64,000 bases of DNA, from contig NZ_JACHGJ010000002.1 in the NCBI RefSeq assembly GCF_014207565.1, forward strand, positions 62,001-126,000. The letters run 5' to 3'. Below are positions 26,535 through 34,832 of the stretch, piece after piece. This DNA is from Spirochaeta isovalerica. Lineage in GTDB: Bacteria; Spirochaetota; Spirochaetia; DSM-2461. Position numbers and translations under genes: made by a program. The notes beneath the pieces were generated by a model, which saw only the letters and a list, made by a program, of their open reading frames with translations, made no database searches and was not told where the DNA came from. Position 1 is the first letter of the stretch. Each line of letters starts with the position of its first letter.

Positions 26535-26579
26535 ATAGGAAACTTTCCTATTTGCAATACTTTTTTATCCCTGTAAAAT
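26535..26579 (+). promoter_or_regulatory. Perfect palindrome and promoter of the diguanylate cyclase
   Basis: ATAGGAAACTTTCCTAT (26535-26551) is a perfect 17-base palindrome abutting TTGCAA (26552-26557); 16 bases later comes TAAAAT (26574-26579). The start codon follows only five bases after the -10. The palindrome may be an operator, or a terminator stem for the SDR gene. Confidence 0.5.
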
Positions 26580-26584
26580 AGCTA

Positions 26585-27970
26585 ATGGACCTCGGGAAAA
26601 TTGATGCTGTAAAATTTATTTCTAAACTGAGACAACTGGGACTGTTTATTCAGGATGTGGAAAACAATATTGCCTATCCTAATTATATCTGGGAGGAAAT
26701 GGGCTATGAACCGGAAGATATGGTTAATGGCGGATTTCTCAAGTATGTTCATCCCGACGACCTTGAATCGGTAGAAAAAAAGCTGAAAGACTGTCTGGTC
26801 AGCAATGATGACCTTGTTCGGTCTCTATTCCGCATGAAAAGCAGGAGCGGAGAATGGAGATGGATTCTTTCGACGAGCCTTGGAGTCGAACTGAATGACA
26901 AAGGCGAGATAGCAGGTTATATCGGTTACGACCATGATGTAACAGAGGAGATCAGGGCTAAAGAAAATGCCGAGAAAAGCTTTCGGGAGGCTGAAACTCT
27001 CCGGTCCGCCGCTGAAATCATAACATCCCATCTCAGCCTTGAGGAAACCATTGAGGCTATTCTGGAACAGGCAGACAGGGTTATCTCCTTCACCTGTGCT
27101 TCGGTTCAGCTTCTAAAAGGTGATAATCTCGAAATCGTCGGAGGCAGGGGATTCCGGTCCGATGTAGAGATAAAAGGACTGCGTTTCTCCCTGGAAGAGG
27201 ATATACCGAATTCAAAAGTCATTAAAGATAAAAAGCCTCTTATTATCAATGACCGCATAAGTGAGACATATTCCGGTTTCAGAGTTCTCGATGATGAGTT
27301 AACACGGTCATGGATGGGGCTTCCGCTTTTATTCCAAAACAGAATTACCGGTCTTCTGGCTTTTAACCACCGGGAGGAAAAGCAATTCTCCCCGGAGGAT
27401 CTGCCCAATGCCCAGGCTTTTGCCCATCAGGTTGCCATTGCACTGGAGAATGCCCGTCTGTATGAAGAGGCCAGAGAACAGGCTATCAGAGACGACCTGA
27501 CGGGGTGTTATTCCAGAGGACACTTTTTTGAGTGTTTGAGACGGGAAATCGACCTCTATGAACGGTACAGGGGAAATCTCGCCCTAATTATTTTCGATAT
27601 TGATAATTTCAAATCGATCAATGACAATTTCGGTCACCTGACCGGGGATAAAATTCTGAAAGATGTCGTTAAGCTGGCTTCATCCGTTTTGAGAGATTCG
27701 GATATTCTCTGTCGATATGGCGGTGAGGAGTTCACCGTTCTTATCCCGTCGGGAACAATCGACAATGCCTATTCCGCGGCGGAACGGGTAAGGAAGATCA
27801 TTATGACTCAACTGCCGCATCCCGACGGATCCCGTATTGTCACTGTGAGCCTGGGATGCTCGGTTTATTCTTCAGAAGATGAAAAGAATCCCGATAGAAT
27901 CATATCCCGTGCAGATACGGCAATGTATCGGGCTAAGAAAACGGGTAGAAACCGTACCTGCATTAATTAA
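26585..27970 (+). CDS. PAS-GAF-GGDEF diguanylate cyclase
   Basis: This 461-residue soluble protein has a PAS domain (about 18-125, with a PAC tail), a GAF domain (about 145-295) and a GGDEF domain (about 300-461). The active-site loop is GGEEF at 379-383, with an intact inhibitory-site motif RDSD at 370-373, so it should make cyclic di-GMP and be product-inhibited. The metal-binding Asp338 and Asp340 in FDIDNFKSIND are present. No Shine-Dalgarno sequence precedes the ATG. A -10 element ends five bases upstream, so the message may be leaderless. Confidence 0.92.
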   Translation: MDLGKIDAVKFISKLRQLGLFIQDVENNIAYPNYIWEEMGYEPEDMVNGGFLKYVHPDDLESVEKKLKDCLVSNDDLVRSLFRMKSRSGEWRWILSTSLGVELNDKGEIAGYIGYDHDVTEEIRAKENAEKSFREAETLRSAAEIITSHLSLEETIEAILEQADRVISFTCASVQLLKGDNLEIVGGRGFRSDVEIKGLRFSLEEDIPNSKVIKDKKPLIINDRISETYSGFRVLDDELTRSWMGLPLLFQNRITGLLAFNHREEKQFSPEDLPNAQAFAHQVAIALENARLYEEAREQAIRDDLTGCYSRGHFFECLRREIDLYERYRGNLALIIFDIDNFKSINDNFGHLTGDKILKDVVKLASSVLRDSDILCRYGGEEFTVLIPSGTIDNAYSAAERVRKIIMTQLPHPDGSRIVTVSLGCSVYSSEDEKNPDRIISRADTAMYRAKKTGRNRTCIN

Positions 27971-27977
27971 GCTGTTG

Positions 27978-28379
27978 TTATTCCGCTCTGAAGACAATCC
28001 ATAAAGCCGTGAGGATCACAAGCTGGGGAGATAATTGCGAGAGCCAAACCAGGAAATTCGGTTCGAAAAGATTATCGAGTACAAAAGTCATGGCGATGCT
28101 GATGGCCCAGAAAATGAATATAATCAGCAATGATATGGGAAGAATCCGCCCCGGAATATCGATAAAGAGAGAAAGAGCGAGCAAGGCGCCTGCGACGAGT
28201 TGTATAACGGCAAAAACGATAGGGAAGAGGTCGTTACTTTTTCCGAACACCTTTCCCACCGAACGACCAAATTGGGACAGGTCGCTGTTGTAGTTGGTGA
28301 TGCCGACGATGCCGATGGCAAGAAACATAAGGGCCAGGCTCAGTTGTAGAAAAAACATAGCATTAATTTCTCTTTTCAC
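27978..28379 (-). CDS. Four-helix DoxX-like membrane protein
   Basis: The 133-residue protein has four clear membrane segments (about 8-28, 52-74, 80-102 and 110-130) and an N-terminal layout like small DoxX/DUF-type membrane proteins. It begins at GTG preceded by CAGGAG. Function unknown. Its stop lies seven bases from the convergent diguanylate cyclase stop, with no terminator between them. Confidence 0.7.
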   Translation of the reverse strand: MKREINAMFFLQLSLALMFLAIGIVGITNYNSDLSQFGRSVGKVFGKSNDLFPIVFAVIQLVAGALLALSLFIDIPGRILPISLLIIFIFWAISIAMTFVLDNLFEPNFLVWLSQLSPQLVILTALWIVFRAE

Positions 28380-28413
28380 TTTTAACTCCTGAATATCGAA
28401 ATATAGGGATTAA

Positions 28414-28439
28414 GGTCCGGAGGATTACATTACCGGACC
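28414..28439. terminator. Hairpin downstream of the flavodoxin-like pair
   Basis: GGTCCGG (28414-28420) and CCGGACC (28433-28439) form a 7-bp stem, 12-base loop. No strong T-run is seen, so termination is uncertain. Confidence 0.35.
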
Positions 28440-28524
28440 CTTTAACAGAAATTATAAAGCCGTTTTGAGAGATTGCCATACTTTTCTTCAGGCGGGTAAC
28501 TCACAAACCTTTTGATATCATCGT

Positions 28525-29169
28525 TCACCCGTAAGGTCTGCCCTTCAAATCGATTTTTTCTCCATGCTGTCCGGCCCGGTAATGCCAGTAAAAATTCTTT
28601 AGGGGTCCAGGAGTGATCCGGAAAAGAAATCTCCGGAAACCCGACAACCTCTCTCTTTTATTTATTCGTATATTTATGTCTTCCGGAAGATTTTTATACT
28701 CTTTAATAGCCTGTCCGACCAGCTTCAGATTAATCTGAAGTTTTCTGAATGCCTGATCAGGAGCCATCTGCATGGATTCACTTCCACCGATTATAACGGT
28801 GCCTTTGTAATCCATCCCCATGATTTCAGTGGCGAAATAGGCGTTGTAGTGACTAAGCGCTTTGCTTTGAACCATCTCGGGAAAGCCGCTGTGTATAACG
28901 AAATAGACCGGTTTTCCCGCAAAGTCGGTCTTGTGCTGTTCCATCGCTTCGAAATAGGCTTTTGTTATTCCAGGCATGCTGTCAACATAAAGGGGAAAAA
29001 CAAAAAGAAAGGAATCCGCGGTCTTCGCTTTTCGGAGATAAGTATCGTATAGGGAACTTTTATTCAGGTAGCAGATGTCATCGGCCGCTTCCTTTAATAT
29101 CCAGGGAATCATTCTGGTCGAGTTGGATTTCTGTCCCCGCGGGGATCCGTTAAAGACTATTAATTTCAC
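28525..29169 (-). CDS. NAD(P)H/FMN-dependent flavodoxin-like protein
   Basis: The start is a GTG at 29169, seven bases after AAGGAG; an upstream in-frame ATG overlaps that site. The product (about 214 residues) opens KLIVFNGSPRGQKSNS, the FMN-phosphate loop of the NADPH-dependent FMN reductase family. SFLFVFPLYVDSMPGITKAYFE and VYFVIHSGFPEM are the further flavin-binding loops. The C-terminal 40 residues are very basic and may bind a partner or membrane. It overlaps the upstream cysteine-containing paralogue by 20 bases and is under the TetR-type operators. Physiological role unknown. Confidence 0.8.
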   Translation of the reverse strand: MKLIVFNGSPRGQKSNSTRMIPWILKEAADDICYLNKSSLYDTYLRKAKTADSFLFVFPLYVDSMPGITKAYFEAMEQHKTDFAGKPVYFVIHSGFPEMVQSKALSHYNAYFATEIMGMDYKGTVIIGGSESMQMAPDQAFRKLQINLKLVGQAIKEYKNLPEDINIRINKRERLSGFRRFLFRITPGPLKNFYWHYRAGQHGEKIDLKGRPYG

Positions 29170-29704
29170 GGATGATCTCCTTGGCATTGTTGTTAGTCAG
29201 ATTGAGTTTAAGCATCTTTCGAGGCCGCATGTTAAGCGCGTTTCGGTCTATGGATTCTTCAATCAGTTCTCTGGCTTTTCCCTCTATGTCACCTTGATCC
29301 AGCAGAATGAACCCGACAAATTTCTTATGGGGATACCGGGGTAAATGGTGGCACTCTTTATCATAGATTCCGATAAAAGGCAGAGCTTCGGGGATGAACC
29401 GGTCCAGGGCCTTTTTCGTTTCCGAAGTGAGGAAGCCAGCAGTTACAGGAGAAGCGAAAAGAAGAAGGTCGCAATTAATCAGGCTTTTCAGGTAATCCAC
29501 GCCGTCATCTTTCAACCGGCATATTCCGGGAGTTTTGGTCCAGCAATCCCAGCAACCCTGACAATGGGCCATTTTCATATCGGCTATGGGAAAATAATCC
29601 ACAGAATGGTTCTGCTTCATTTCATTGTATAAACCAGAGAGCGATTGACGGTGATTTTCCCACTCAGGACCTTTCTGTATTCCATTTACTAAAGTAATTC
29701 TCAT
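29150..29704 (-). CDS. Flavodoxin-like NAD(P)H oxidoreductase with a Cys cluster
   Basis: The start is the ATG at 29704 preceded by AGAGGTTAT; a longer frame has no ribosome site. The product (about 184 residues) has the loop LVNGIQKGPEWENHRQSL, then HCQGCWDCWTKTPGIC, a C-x2-C-x2-C with a fourth Cys seven residues later. SPVTAGFLTSETKKALDRFIP follows. This Cys-containing class of flavodoxin-like proteins is widespread in anaerobes, and the cluster probably binds iron-sulfur or zinc. It is the first gene of a two-gene operon under two operator-like palindromes. Confidence 0.82.
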   Translation of the reverse strand: MRITLVNGIQKGPEWENHRQSLSGLYNEMKQNHSVDYFPIADMKMAHCQGCWDCWTKTPGICRLKDDGVDYLKSLINCDLLLFASPVTAGFLTSETKKALDRFIPEALPFIGIYDKECHHLPRYPHKKFVGFILLDQGDIEGKARELIEESIDRNALNMRPRKMLKLNLTNNNAKEIIREINSL

Positions 29705-29718
29705 ATAACCTCTTTTAT

Positions 29719-29772
29719 ATAACAAGTGTTATCTATGGAATTAATATATAACAGTTGTTATTTAATGGTCAA
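29719..29772 (-). promoter_or_regulatory. TetR-type operators and promoter of the flavodoxin operon
   Basis: ATAACAAGTGTTAT (29719-29732) and ATAACAGTTGTTAT (29748-29761) are palindromes 29 bases apart. On the minus strand TTGACC (29772-29767) is followed after 16 bases by TATATA (29750-29745), so the second site fills the spacer and reaches the -10. Confidence 0.75.
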
Positions 29773-29780
29773 GCAAAATA

Positions 29781-30380
29781 TCATTTCGGTATGTTTATCG
29801 GAGAGTAGGGTGTAAAAGAGCTTCTGAAATCGGTCTTGAAGGAATGGATGAGCTGATGGGCCGTTTCTTCCAGAATGGAAAGAGCTCCCTCCAGGGAAAG
29901 GCGGCTGTTTTCTTTAAGAAGCTCAAGAGAAAGACCGTTTGTGAAAATAGACATCTGAAGGAGCAGTTTTCTGTTGTCTTCTCTTGAGAGGCCGTCGAGC
30001 ATTCTGTCTTTCATCATGATGTCGACCATCTGCTGTTCTACATCTTTTTCCATATCGGAGCAGATGTAATCGGAATTGACAAGTTCCAGAAACAGACGGG
30101 GATTGTCCCTTACGAAGAGGAGCTGTCCGATTCCAATGTTGAAAAAGCCGATATCCGTGTAAGATCCTGTGGAGTATTCCCAGGATAACTGTTTGATTTT
30201 ATCCATAACGGCATCTATCAGATCATCGCTTTTGTTGAAATTCACATAAATGGGGGCGACAGAACAGCCGAGTCGTGCGGCTACTTTTCTCACGGTCAGC
30301 GAGGCGATCCCGCTTTCTCTGGCGATATTAAAAGCGGTATCTACAATCTGTTCTCTGGAAAACTGTACTTTCGGCGGCAA
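29781..30380 (-). CDS. TetR family transcriptional regulator
   Basis: The 199-residue product begins at TTG, six bases after AGGAGAG. Residues 1-60 are a TetR helix-turn-helix (FSREQIVDTAFNIARESGIASLTVRKVAARLGCSVAPIYVNFNKSDDLIDAV). The C-terminal ligand domain (60-199) is not recognisable. Its own promoter and that of the downstream flavodoxin pair carry ATAACA-N2-TGTTAT sites, making it the likely repressor of both. The inducer is unknown. Confidence 0.92.
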   Translation of the reverse strand: MPPKVQFSREQIVDTAFNIARESGIASLTVRKVAARLGCSVAPIYVNFNKSDDLIDAVMDKIKQLSWEYSTGSYTDIGFFNIGIGQLLFVRDNPRLFLELVNSDYICSDMEKDVEQQMVDIMMKDRMLDGLSREDNRKLLLQMSIFTNGLSLELLKENSRLSLEGALSILEETAHQLIHSFKTDFRSSFTPYSPINIPK

Positions 30381-30397
30381 AAAACTCTCCTGAACCT

Positions 30398-30426
30398 AAT
30401 GTATAACTGTTGTTATGCTTCGTCAA
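30398..30426 (-). promoter_or_regulatory. TetR gene promoter with operator in the spacer
   Basis: On the minus strand TTGACG (30426-30421), 17 bases, TACATT (30403-30398). The spacer holds ATAACTGTTGTTAT (30403-30416 on the plus strand), the same motif as at the flavodoxin operon, consistent with autorepression. Confidence 0.7.
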
Positions 30427-30813
30427 CAGGAGAGAGCTTTGTATATTTATCGATCCGGACCAAACCCGCCCGATTCTTCTACGTCTTCCATCCTCCTGAA
30501 GTTCCCAGGGGTCCCATTGATGGAAGGATTCAAAAATCGACTGTCCGTAACTGTCCAGCTCTTTCTTCCTTTCATCAGCTCTATATGCTCTGATTTCTGA
30601 AGCTGCGCTATGGGGATTGTCCCAGGTTAACAAATAAGTTTTGTTTCTATTCGGCTCCCCCATAACCAATGGCGGTTCAACCGACAGATTATCAATAACC
30701 GGAGGGACAGTCAGTTCACCGGTAAGTTCCCCGAGCATCTCGTGAGAAACAGAGAGAGTTATCTTGTCTCCCACCTTAAGAGCCAGCGTGTCGTTGCGAC
30801 CAAGGGAAAATCC
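30420..30813 (-). pseudogene. Gene remnant downstream of the 7TM-DISM sensor
   Basis: The frame stays open on the minus strand directly after the sensor's TAG stop, in the same frame, running for over 120 codons with no usable start. The translation (TLALKVGDKITLSVSHEMLG, VPPVIDNLSVEPP, TYLLTWDNPHS) reads like the middle of a secreted beta-rich lipoprotein, perhaps a DUF4249-like protein. Neither an N- nor a C-terminus is intact. A GTG at 30774 exists but has no ribosome site. I read this as a decayed gene; a readthrough extension of the sensor is less likely. Confidence 0.45.
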
Positions 30814-33063
30814 CTATTTTTGAAGCTCTTTGATCAGAGTCACCTCGTTACCCTTTTCGTTATAGGTGACTGAATCAAAAAGCTGTAGGGTCATGACGAT
30901 TCCCCTGCCGTGGGCCAGAGTTTCGTTTTTTGAGTTGAGAGCCGCATTCAGAAATGCCTTATGATCGAAACCCGGACCTTCATCGGCTATGCGGTAAAGG
31001 ACTTTCTCCCGGGTTATGGTCGCTTCGATTTTAACTTTCTTGTCCCGGTATTCCTTCATTTTCTGCCGTTCCATCAGAAATTCTATATAACGCCCCTCCG
31101 ATTGGGCTCGGGTTTTATCGTCGAAGGAGATGTGCAGATTGCCGTGCTCCACGGCGTTAATGATTATTTCTCTCAGGCCGATATAGAGAACTTCCGCATC
31201 CCCTTTGTCCATATATCGGGACAGGTTGGCGGTGATCCGCCGGCTGATGTCTTCAGTCAGTGGAAAGGAATTGCTTATTCTGTACTGAACTTTTTCACCG
31301 ACGAAGTAGTTTACCAGGGTATCTTCCTGAAGAATATTACCTCTGAACAATATCTGGTTTCCCGCAGAGAGAGACTTAATTAATTCCAGACGGACCTGTA
31401 CTGCTTGTTTTTCCCCCATTTTCCCGGAGAAGCGCATTTTCAGCTCTGTCGGTTTTCCGGTTTTCATCAGTTCCCTGAATTTCACCTTGAAGAGGTTACG
31501 GGCATGGGTGCTGTTTTTCTCATCAGCAGCCAGGTATTGGAGAAGGTTGATGTCTCTCAGCTTATTTTTAGTAGTACCCAGAAGTTTGATTCCGGCTTTG
31601 TTGCCATCCAGTACGGATAAGTCTTCGCCGAGAAGCAACACGGCATCGCTGTGGCCCTGGAAAAGGCTGCGGTATTTTTTTTCCGCAATTTTCGATTGCT
31701 CCGATGCCTGTTCCACTTCCAGAATCTTTTTCTCCAGGGAGAGATTGAGCCTTGCCGTCTGTTTGTTCATAAAAGCGAAACGGTTAGCGAGAATGAAAGC
31801 ACTGCCCAAAGTAAAGACCAGGAACCCGTAATTCGTCAGGATCAGATCCGTCTGGAAAAAAAGCGAATCGAGAATATCAAAAACTGCCGTACCGACGAGG
31901 ATAAAGCTCCCGATAAGAAGGTTTCCGATTGCTGTTTTGTATATGGTTTGCATAAATACGGAAAAGCGCGACTGCTTTTTTTTCAGATTTTCCAATCGCT
32001 TCCAGCGCCGCCGGACAGCGGAAATAAACTGCCATAGTATGAGATACAGGAAAATGTAGAGGATCATGACCAGGCTGATGATCTGCCAGATCCGGAGAAT
32101 ATCAAGATTGATATTTGCCGGTGTAAAAATGACGGAAACGGCCAGTATGGCACAAAAAACGGAATAGATTTTAGTAAGCCTGTTAACTTTGTTGTTCTGG
32201 ACCAACTGAAGAAAGGCGGCTACGGCCGGGAGTATTCCGAAAAGGCTGATAAGTTCAATTTTAAAGACGATTTGCGTATCGGCAATCAGGTTGTATACCA
32301 CCCGGGTCCGCATGAAGAGATAAAGAAAGAGATCGGACGAGAACAAACCGTAGAACAGATTGTAGCGATAGTTTTTTTCGGAGAAATAGAGAAAGATATG
32401 GTAGATCCCCATAAACAGATAAAGTATCAACAGGGCGAAAGTGAGCAGAGATGAGTTTGCATCACTGATATTCTCGAAGGTATCGAAATAGTAGGGATAG
32501 GCCTGATGAAACCCGTTTGACTCGAATGAGGGATCAAACACAAAATGTATGACCAGCAGATTCTTCCCGTTGTTGAAAAGTGTCCGCTCAACGGGAAAGA
32601 AAATATCGCGGCGGGAATGGTGGATTGCTATTCGTCCATCGCTGCCCAGGTCCATGGCCGAACGGATCAGTTTTCCATTCAGATAGATCTCCCAGTTATC
32701 GCCCAGAGCAGCCAGATGGATACCAGGCACATCTATGCCCGAAGGAATTTTCAAAGAAAAAGGGATTGCGTAGGTTAATTCCTGCAGATCAAGAGTTCTG
32801 AAAGACATAAACTCCGGATCGTGAATTTCAGGTATATCAAGGTCGATCGGTCTTGCTATCCTTCCGCCTCTACCTCCCGCCGGCAGAACAGCCCATTTTC
32901 CACTGTCTTCATCGGGAAACGCCACTGTATCGGATTTTTCGAAACCGTATTTCACATAGAGCGGGTAGTCGTTTAAATCCACATGCCACGATGACTCTGC
33001 GGAGAAAAGAGATGAAGTAAGAAAAAGGATGAGCTGTGCTGCAATCAGAAGATGCTTTTCCAT
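30814..33063 (-). CDS. 7TM-DISM receptor with PAS and RsbW-like ATPase domains
   Basis: I use the ATG at 33063 (MEKHLLIAAQ), since an upstream ATG at 33075 overlaps a -10 element. The product (about 749 residues) has a signal peptide and then an extracellular jelly-roll 7TMR-DISM type-2 domain (to about 180). Seven membrane helices follow (about 195-430), then a PAS domain (about 455-570). The C-terminal HATPase carries GLREIIINAVEHGN and ADEGPGFD. No phospho-acceptor HisKA is present, so it resembles anti-sigma or serine-kinase ATPases rather than a classic histidine kinase. The ligand is unknown, perhaps a carbohydrate. Confidence 0.85.
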   Translation of the reverse strand: MEKHLLIAAQLILFLTSSLFSAESSWHVDLNDYPLYVKYGFEKSDTVAFPDEDSGKWAVLPAGGRGGRIARPIDLDIPEIHDPEFMSFRTLDLQELTYAIPFSLKIPSGIDVPGIHLAALGDNWEIYLNGKLIRSAMDLGSDGRIAIHHSRRDIFFPVERTLFNNGKNLLVIHFVFDPSFESNGFHQAYPYYFDTFENISDANSSLLTFALLILYLFMGIYHIFLYFSEKNYRYNLFYGLFSSDLFLYLFMRTRVVYNLIADTQIVFKIELISLFGILPAVAAFLQLVQNNKVNRLTKIYSVFCAILAVSVIFTPANINLDILRIWQIISLVMILYIFLYLILWQFISAVRRRWKRLENLKKKQSRFSVFMQTIYKTAIGNLLIGSFILVGTAVFDILDSLFFQTDLILTNYGFLVFTLGSAFILANRFAFMNKQTARLNLSLEKKILEVEQASEQSKIAEKKYRSLFQGHSDAVLLLGEDLSVLDGNKAGIKLLGTTKNKLRDINLLQYLAADEKNSTHARNLFKVKFRELMKTGKPTELKMRFSGKMGEKQAVQVRLELIKSLSAGNQILFRGNILQEDTLVNYFVGEKVQYRISNSFPLTEDISRRITANLSRYMDKGDAEVLYIGLREIIINAVEHGNLHISFDDKTRAQSEGRYIEFLMERQKMKEYRDKKVKIEATITREKVLYRIADEGPGFDHKAFLNAALNSKNETLAHGRGIVMTLQLFDSVTYNEKGNEVTLIKELQK

Positions 33064-33070
33064 TGGAATA

Positions 33071-33100
33071 ATCATAGTTTATGGATTGTAGAATTGGCAA
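33071..33100 (-). promoter_or_regulatory. Promoter of the 7TM-DISM sensor, seven bases from the start codon
   Basis: On the minus strand TTGCCA (33100-33095), 18 bases, TATGAT (33076-33071), then seven bases to the ATG at 33063. No Shine-Dalgarno sequence lies between, so the message would be leaderless. Confidence 0.5.
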
Positions 33101-33196
33101 GGATGCGTTTTATATTATCGGCATATTCTCAGAAAAATCAGTTTATCCTTAAGGATACTGAGGATTTGATAATTTCTTCCCCCGGTGAATAATCAA

Positions 33197-33715
33197 TTAA
33201 ACCACATAAACTTCACGGGCGGGAATTATCGTAACAAATAGATCTGGCCGGCTGTCCAGATGTTTTTTCAGACGCTCTTTACGGGCTCTGTTCAAAAGAG
33301 ATCCCTCCAGGACGGTTCTTTTTATGCCGTCAGTGAATTCCCTCTCTTCAACAGTAAAAATAAAGCCGTCTTTTCCAAGCGTCTCAACCAGGTCGCTGTT
33401 GCCCGTAAATGAAATCCTTGCATAGTATTGTCGCATTCCGATCTTCTTTCTATTGATACGGTCGCGGATTTTAATTACGGTTATTCCCCCCACTGCCGAT
33501 CCCAGTCCCAGAAAAATCAACAGCCTCGGATCCTCTCCTATGTACTGGACGACCATGGCTATAACGTACATTCCTATTATGCTTTCAATGAAATTGATTC
33601 CGAAAACACCCGACAGCTTTCCTCTGTTGAACATCTCAATTTTAAAATTGAATGCGAGGTCCTGAAGTATCCTTCCTAAAAAAACAACCAACCCCGAAAT
33701 CAATAAAATCTCCAT
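33197..33715 (-). CDS. UPF0316/DUF2179-type membrane protein
   Basis: The 172-residue protein has three membrane segments (about 3-21, 40-60 and 65-82) and then a soluble C-terminal domain. The pattern matches the DUF5698 plus DUF2179 arrangement: NRGKLSGVFGINFIESIIGMYVIAM then FIFTVEEREFTDGIKRTVLEGSLLNRAR and VTIIPAREVYVV. The DUF2179 domain is the one fused to YitT proteins and may bind a ligand. AAGGAG precedes the ATG. Function unknown. Confidence 0.8.
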   Translation of the reverse strand: MEILLISGLVVFLGRILQDLAFNFKIEMFNRGKLSGVFGINFIESIIGMYVIAMVVQYIGEDPRLLIFLGLGSAVGGITVIKIRDRINRKKIGMRQYYARISFTGNSDLVETLGKDGFIFTVEEREFTDGIKRTVLEGSLLNRARKERLKKHLDSRPDLFVTIIPAREVYVV

Positions 33716-33799
33716 CCGCGACTCCTTATGGTTTACTCATAAAATTAATTATAGAAAAGAAATCGGTTATTAACCTCCTTCTGAACTGATTTTTTAAAT

Positions 33800-33828
33800 T
33801 TGATTAATGGATACCCATCTTTTAAATT
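33800..33828 (+). promoter_or_regulatory. Promoter of the TRAP-type binding protein and kinase
   Basis: TTGATT (33800-33805), 17 bases, TAAATT (33823-33828). It excludes the ATG at 33807 as start and supports the one at 33849. Confidence 0.5.
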
Positions 33829-33848
33829 TCTCATATAGGAAAATACAA

Positions 33849-34829
33849 ATGATACCTGATATCAAAGATAAACACTTATTTGCATTCCTGTTCCTGCTCA
33901 TATTTATTAATGTCAACGGCATTGCCCAGCCGAAACCTCTACTGAGGATTTCCATTGAGAACAAGAAAGATCACGTCCAGACAAAATATGTTATGAAATT
34001 CGTTGAGTTGCTGAAGGAGAGAACCGGAGGTGCGATAAATATCGAATTCTATCATTCCGGAACGATGTACAGGGATCAGGAAGTGATAAACGCCCTTTAT
34101 TCAGGAAAGGTTGAGATGGCTGTTCCCGGGACGTGGCATGTGAGCGCCTTTATTCCGGAGATCAGTTATTTTCTTCTTCCCGAGTTCTTCGGTGAAGAGA
34201 AAGAATATAATTACTCCTATATCAGCTCTGAATCAGGCAGAGAATTAATATCAAAAATAGAAGATGATCTCAATGTCATAATTCCCGGTGCCTGGATGGA
34301 TCTCGGTCATGCGATTGTCTTTACAACAGGCGGAAACAGAATCAGTGATTTCAGTGATTTTGAAGGAAAAACCATAAGGGTCGCCGGTGGCATCATGAAT
34401 AAACGCAGGATTGAGCTGCTGGGGGCGGACGGTGTCATTATCGCCTGGTCCGATGTCCCCCTTCATTTGAAGAAAGGAACGATTGACGGTCTACTCACTA
34501 CATTTGAAACTGTAAAAAGTGCGGACTTATGGACGTACGGGGTTAAATACGCCTTTGTCGATAATGAATATTTTCCCCAGTATGTTCCCATGATTTCAAG
34601 ACGGTTCTGGGATAAAATTTCCGATGATGTCCGGGAGACGATAATCTCAACATGGAATGAAGTGGCTGTGGAACAGAGGATTGAAGCCGAAGACGCTCAG
34701 ATTAAAGCCCGCCGGACTGCAGAACAGAACGGTGTCATAATTGTCTATCCTCAGTCTGCGGATCTTAGCCGGGCGAAAGAAATGCTTTTGAGCCATCAGC
34801 AGGAGCTGCGTAATGAGATTAACCAATAG
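33849..34829 (+). CDS. TRAP-type (DctP family) periplasmic solute-binding protein
   Basis: The start at 33849 has AGGA eight bases upstream. The product (326 residues) has a signal segment (FAFLFLLIFINVNGIAQ) and DctP-family features: LKERTGGAINIEFYHSGTMYRDQEVINALYSGKVEMAVPG, FEGKTIRVAGG, KKGTIDGLLTTFETV. DctP proteins deliver carboxylates to TRAP transporters. No dctQ or dctM gene is near. The sensor kinase begins three bases later, so its more likely job is to present the ligand to that kinase (inference). Confidence 0.87.
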   Translation: MIPDIKDKHLFAFLFLLIFINVNGIAQPKPLLRISIENKKDHVQTKYVMKFVELLKERTGGAINIEFYHSGTMYRDQEVINALYSGKVEMAVPGTWHVSAFIPEISYFLLPEFFGEEKEYNYSYISSESGRELISKIEDDLNVIIPGAWMDLGHAIVFTTGGNRISDFSDFEGKTIRVAGGIMNKRRIELLGADGVIIAWSDVPLHLKKGTIDGLLTTFETVKSADLWTYGVKYAFVDNEYFPQYVPMISRRFWDKISDDVRETIISTWNEVAVEQRIEAEDAQIKARRTAEQNGVIIVYPQSADLSRAKEMLLSHQQELRNEINQ

Positions 34830-34832
34830 ACT

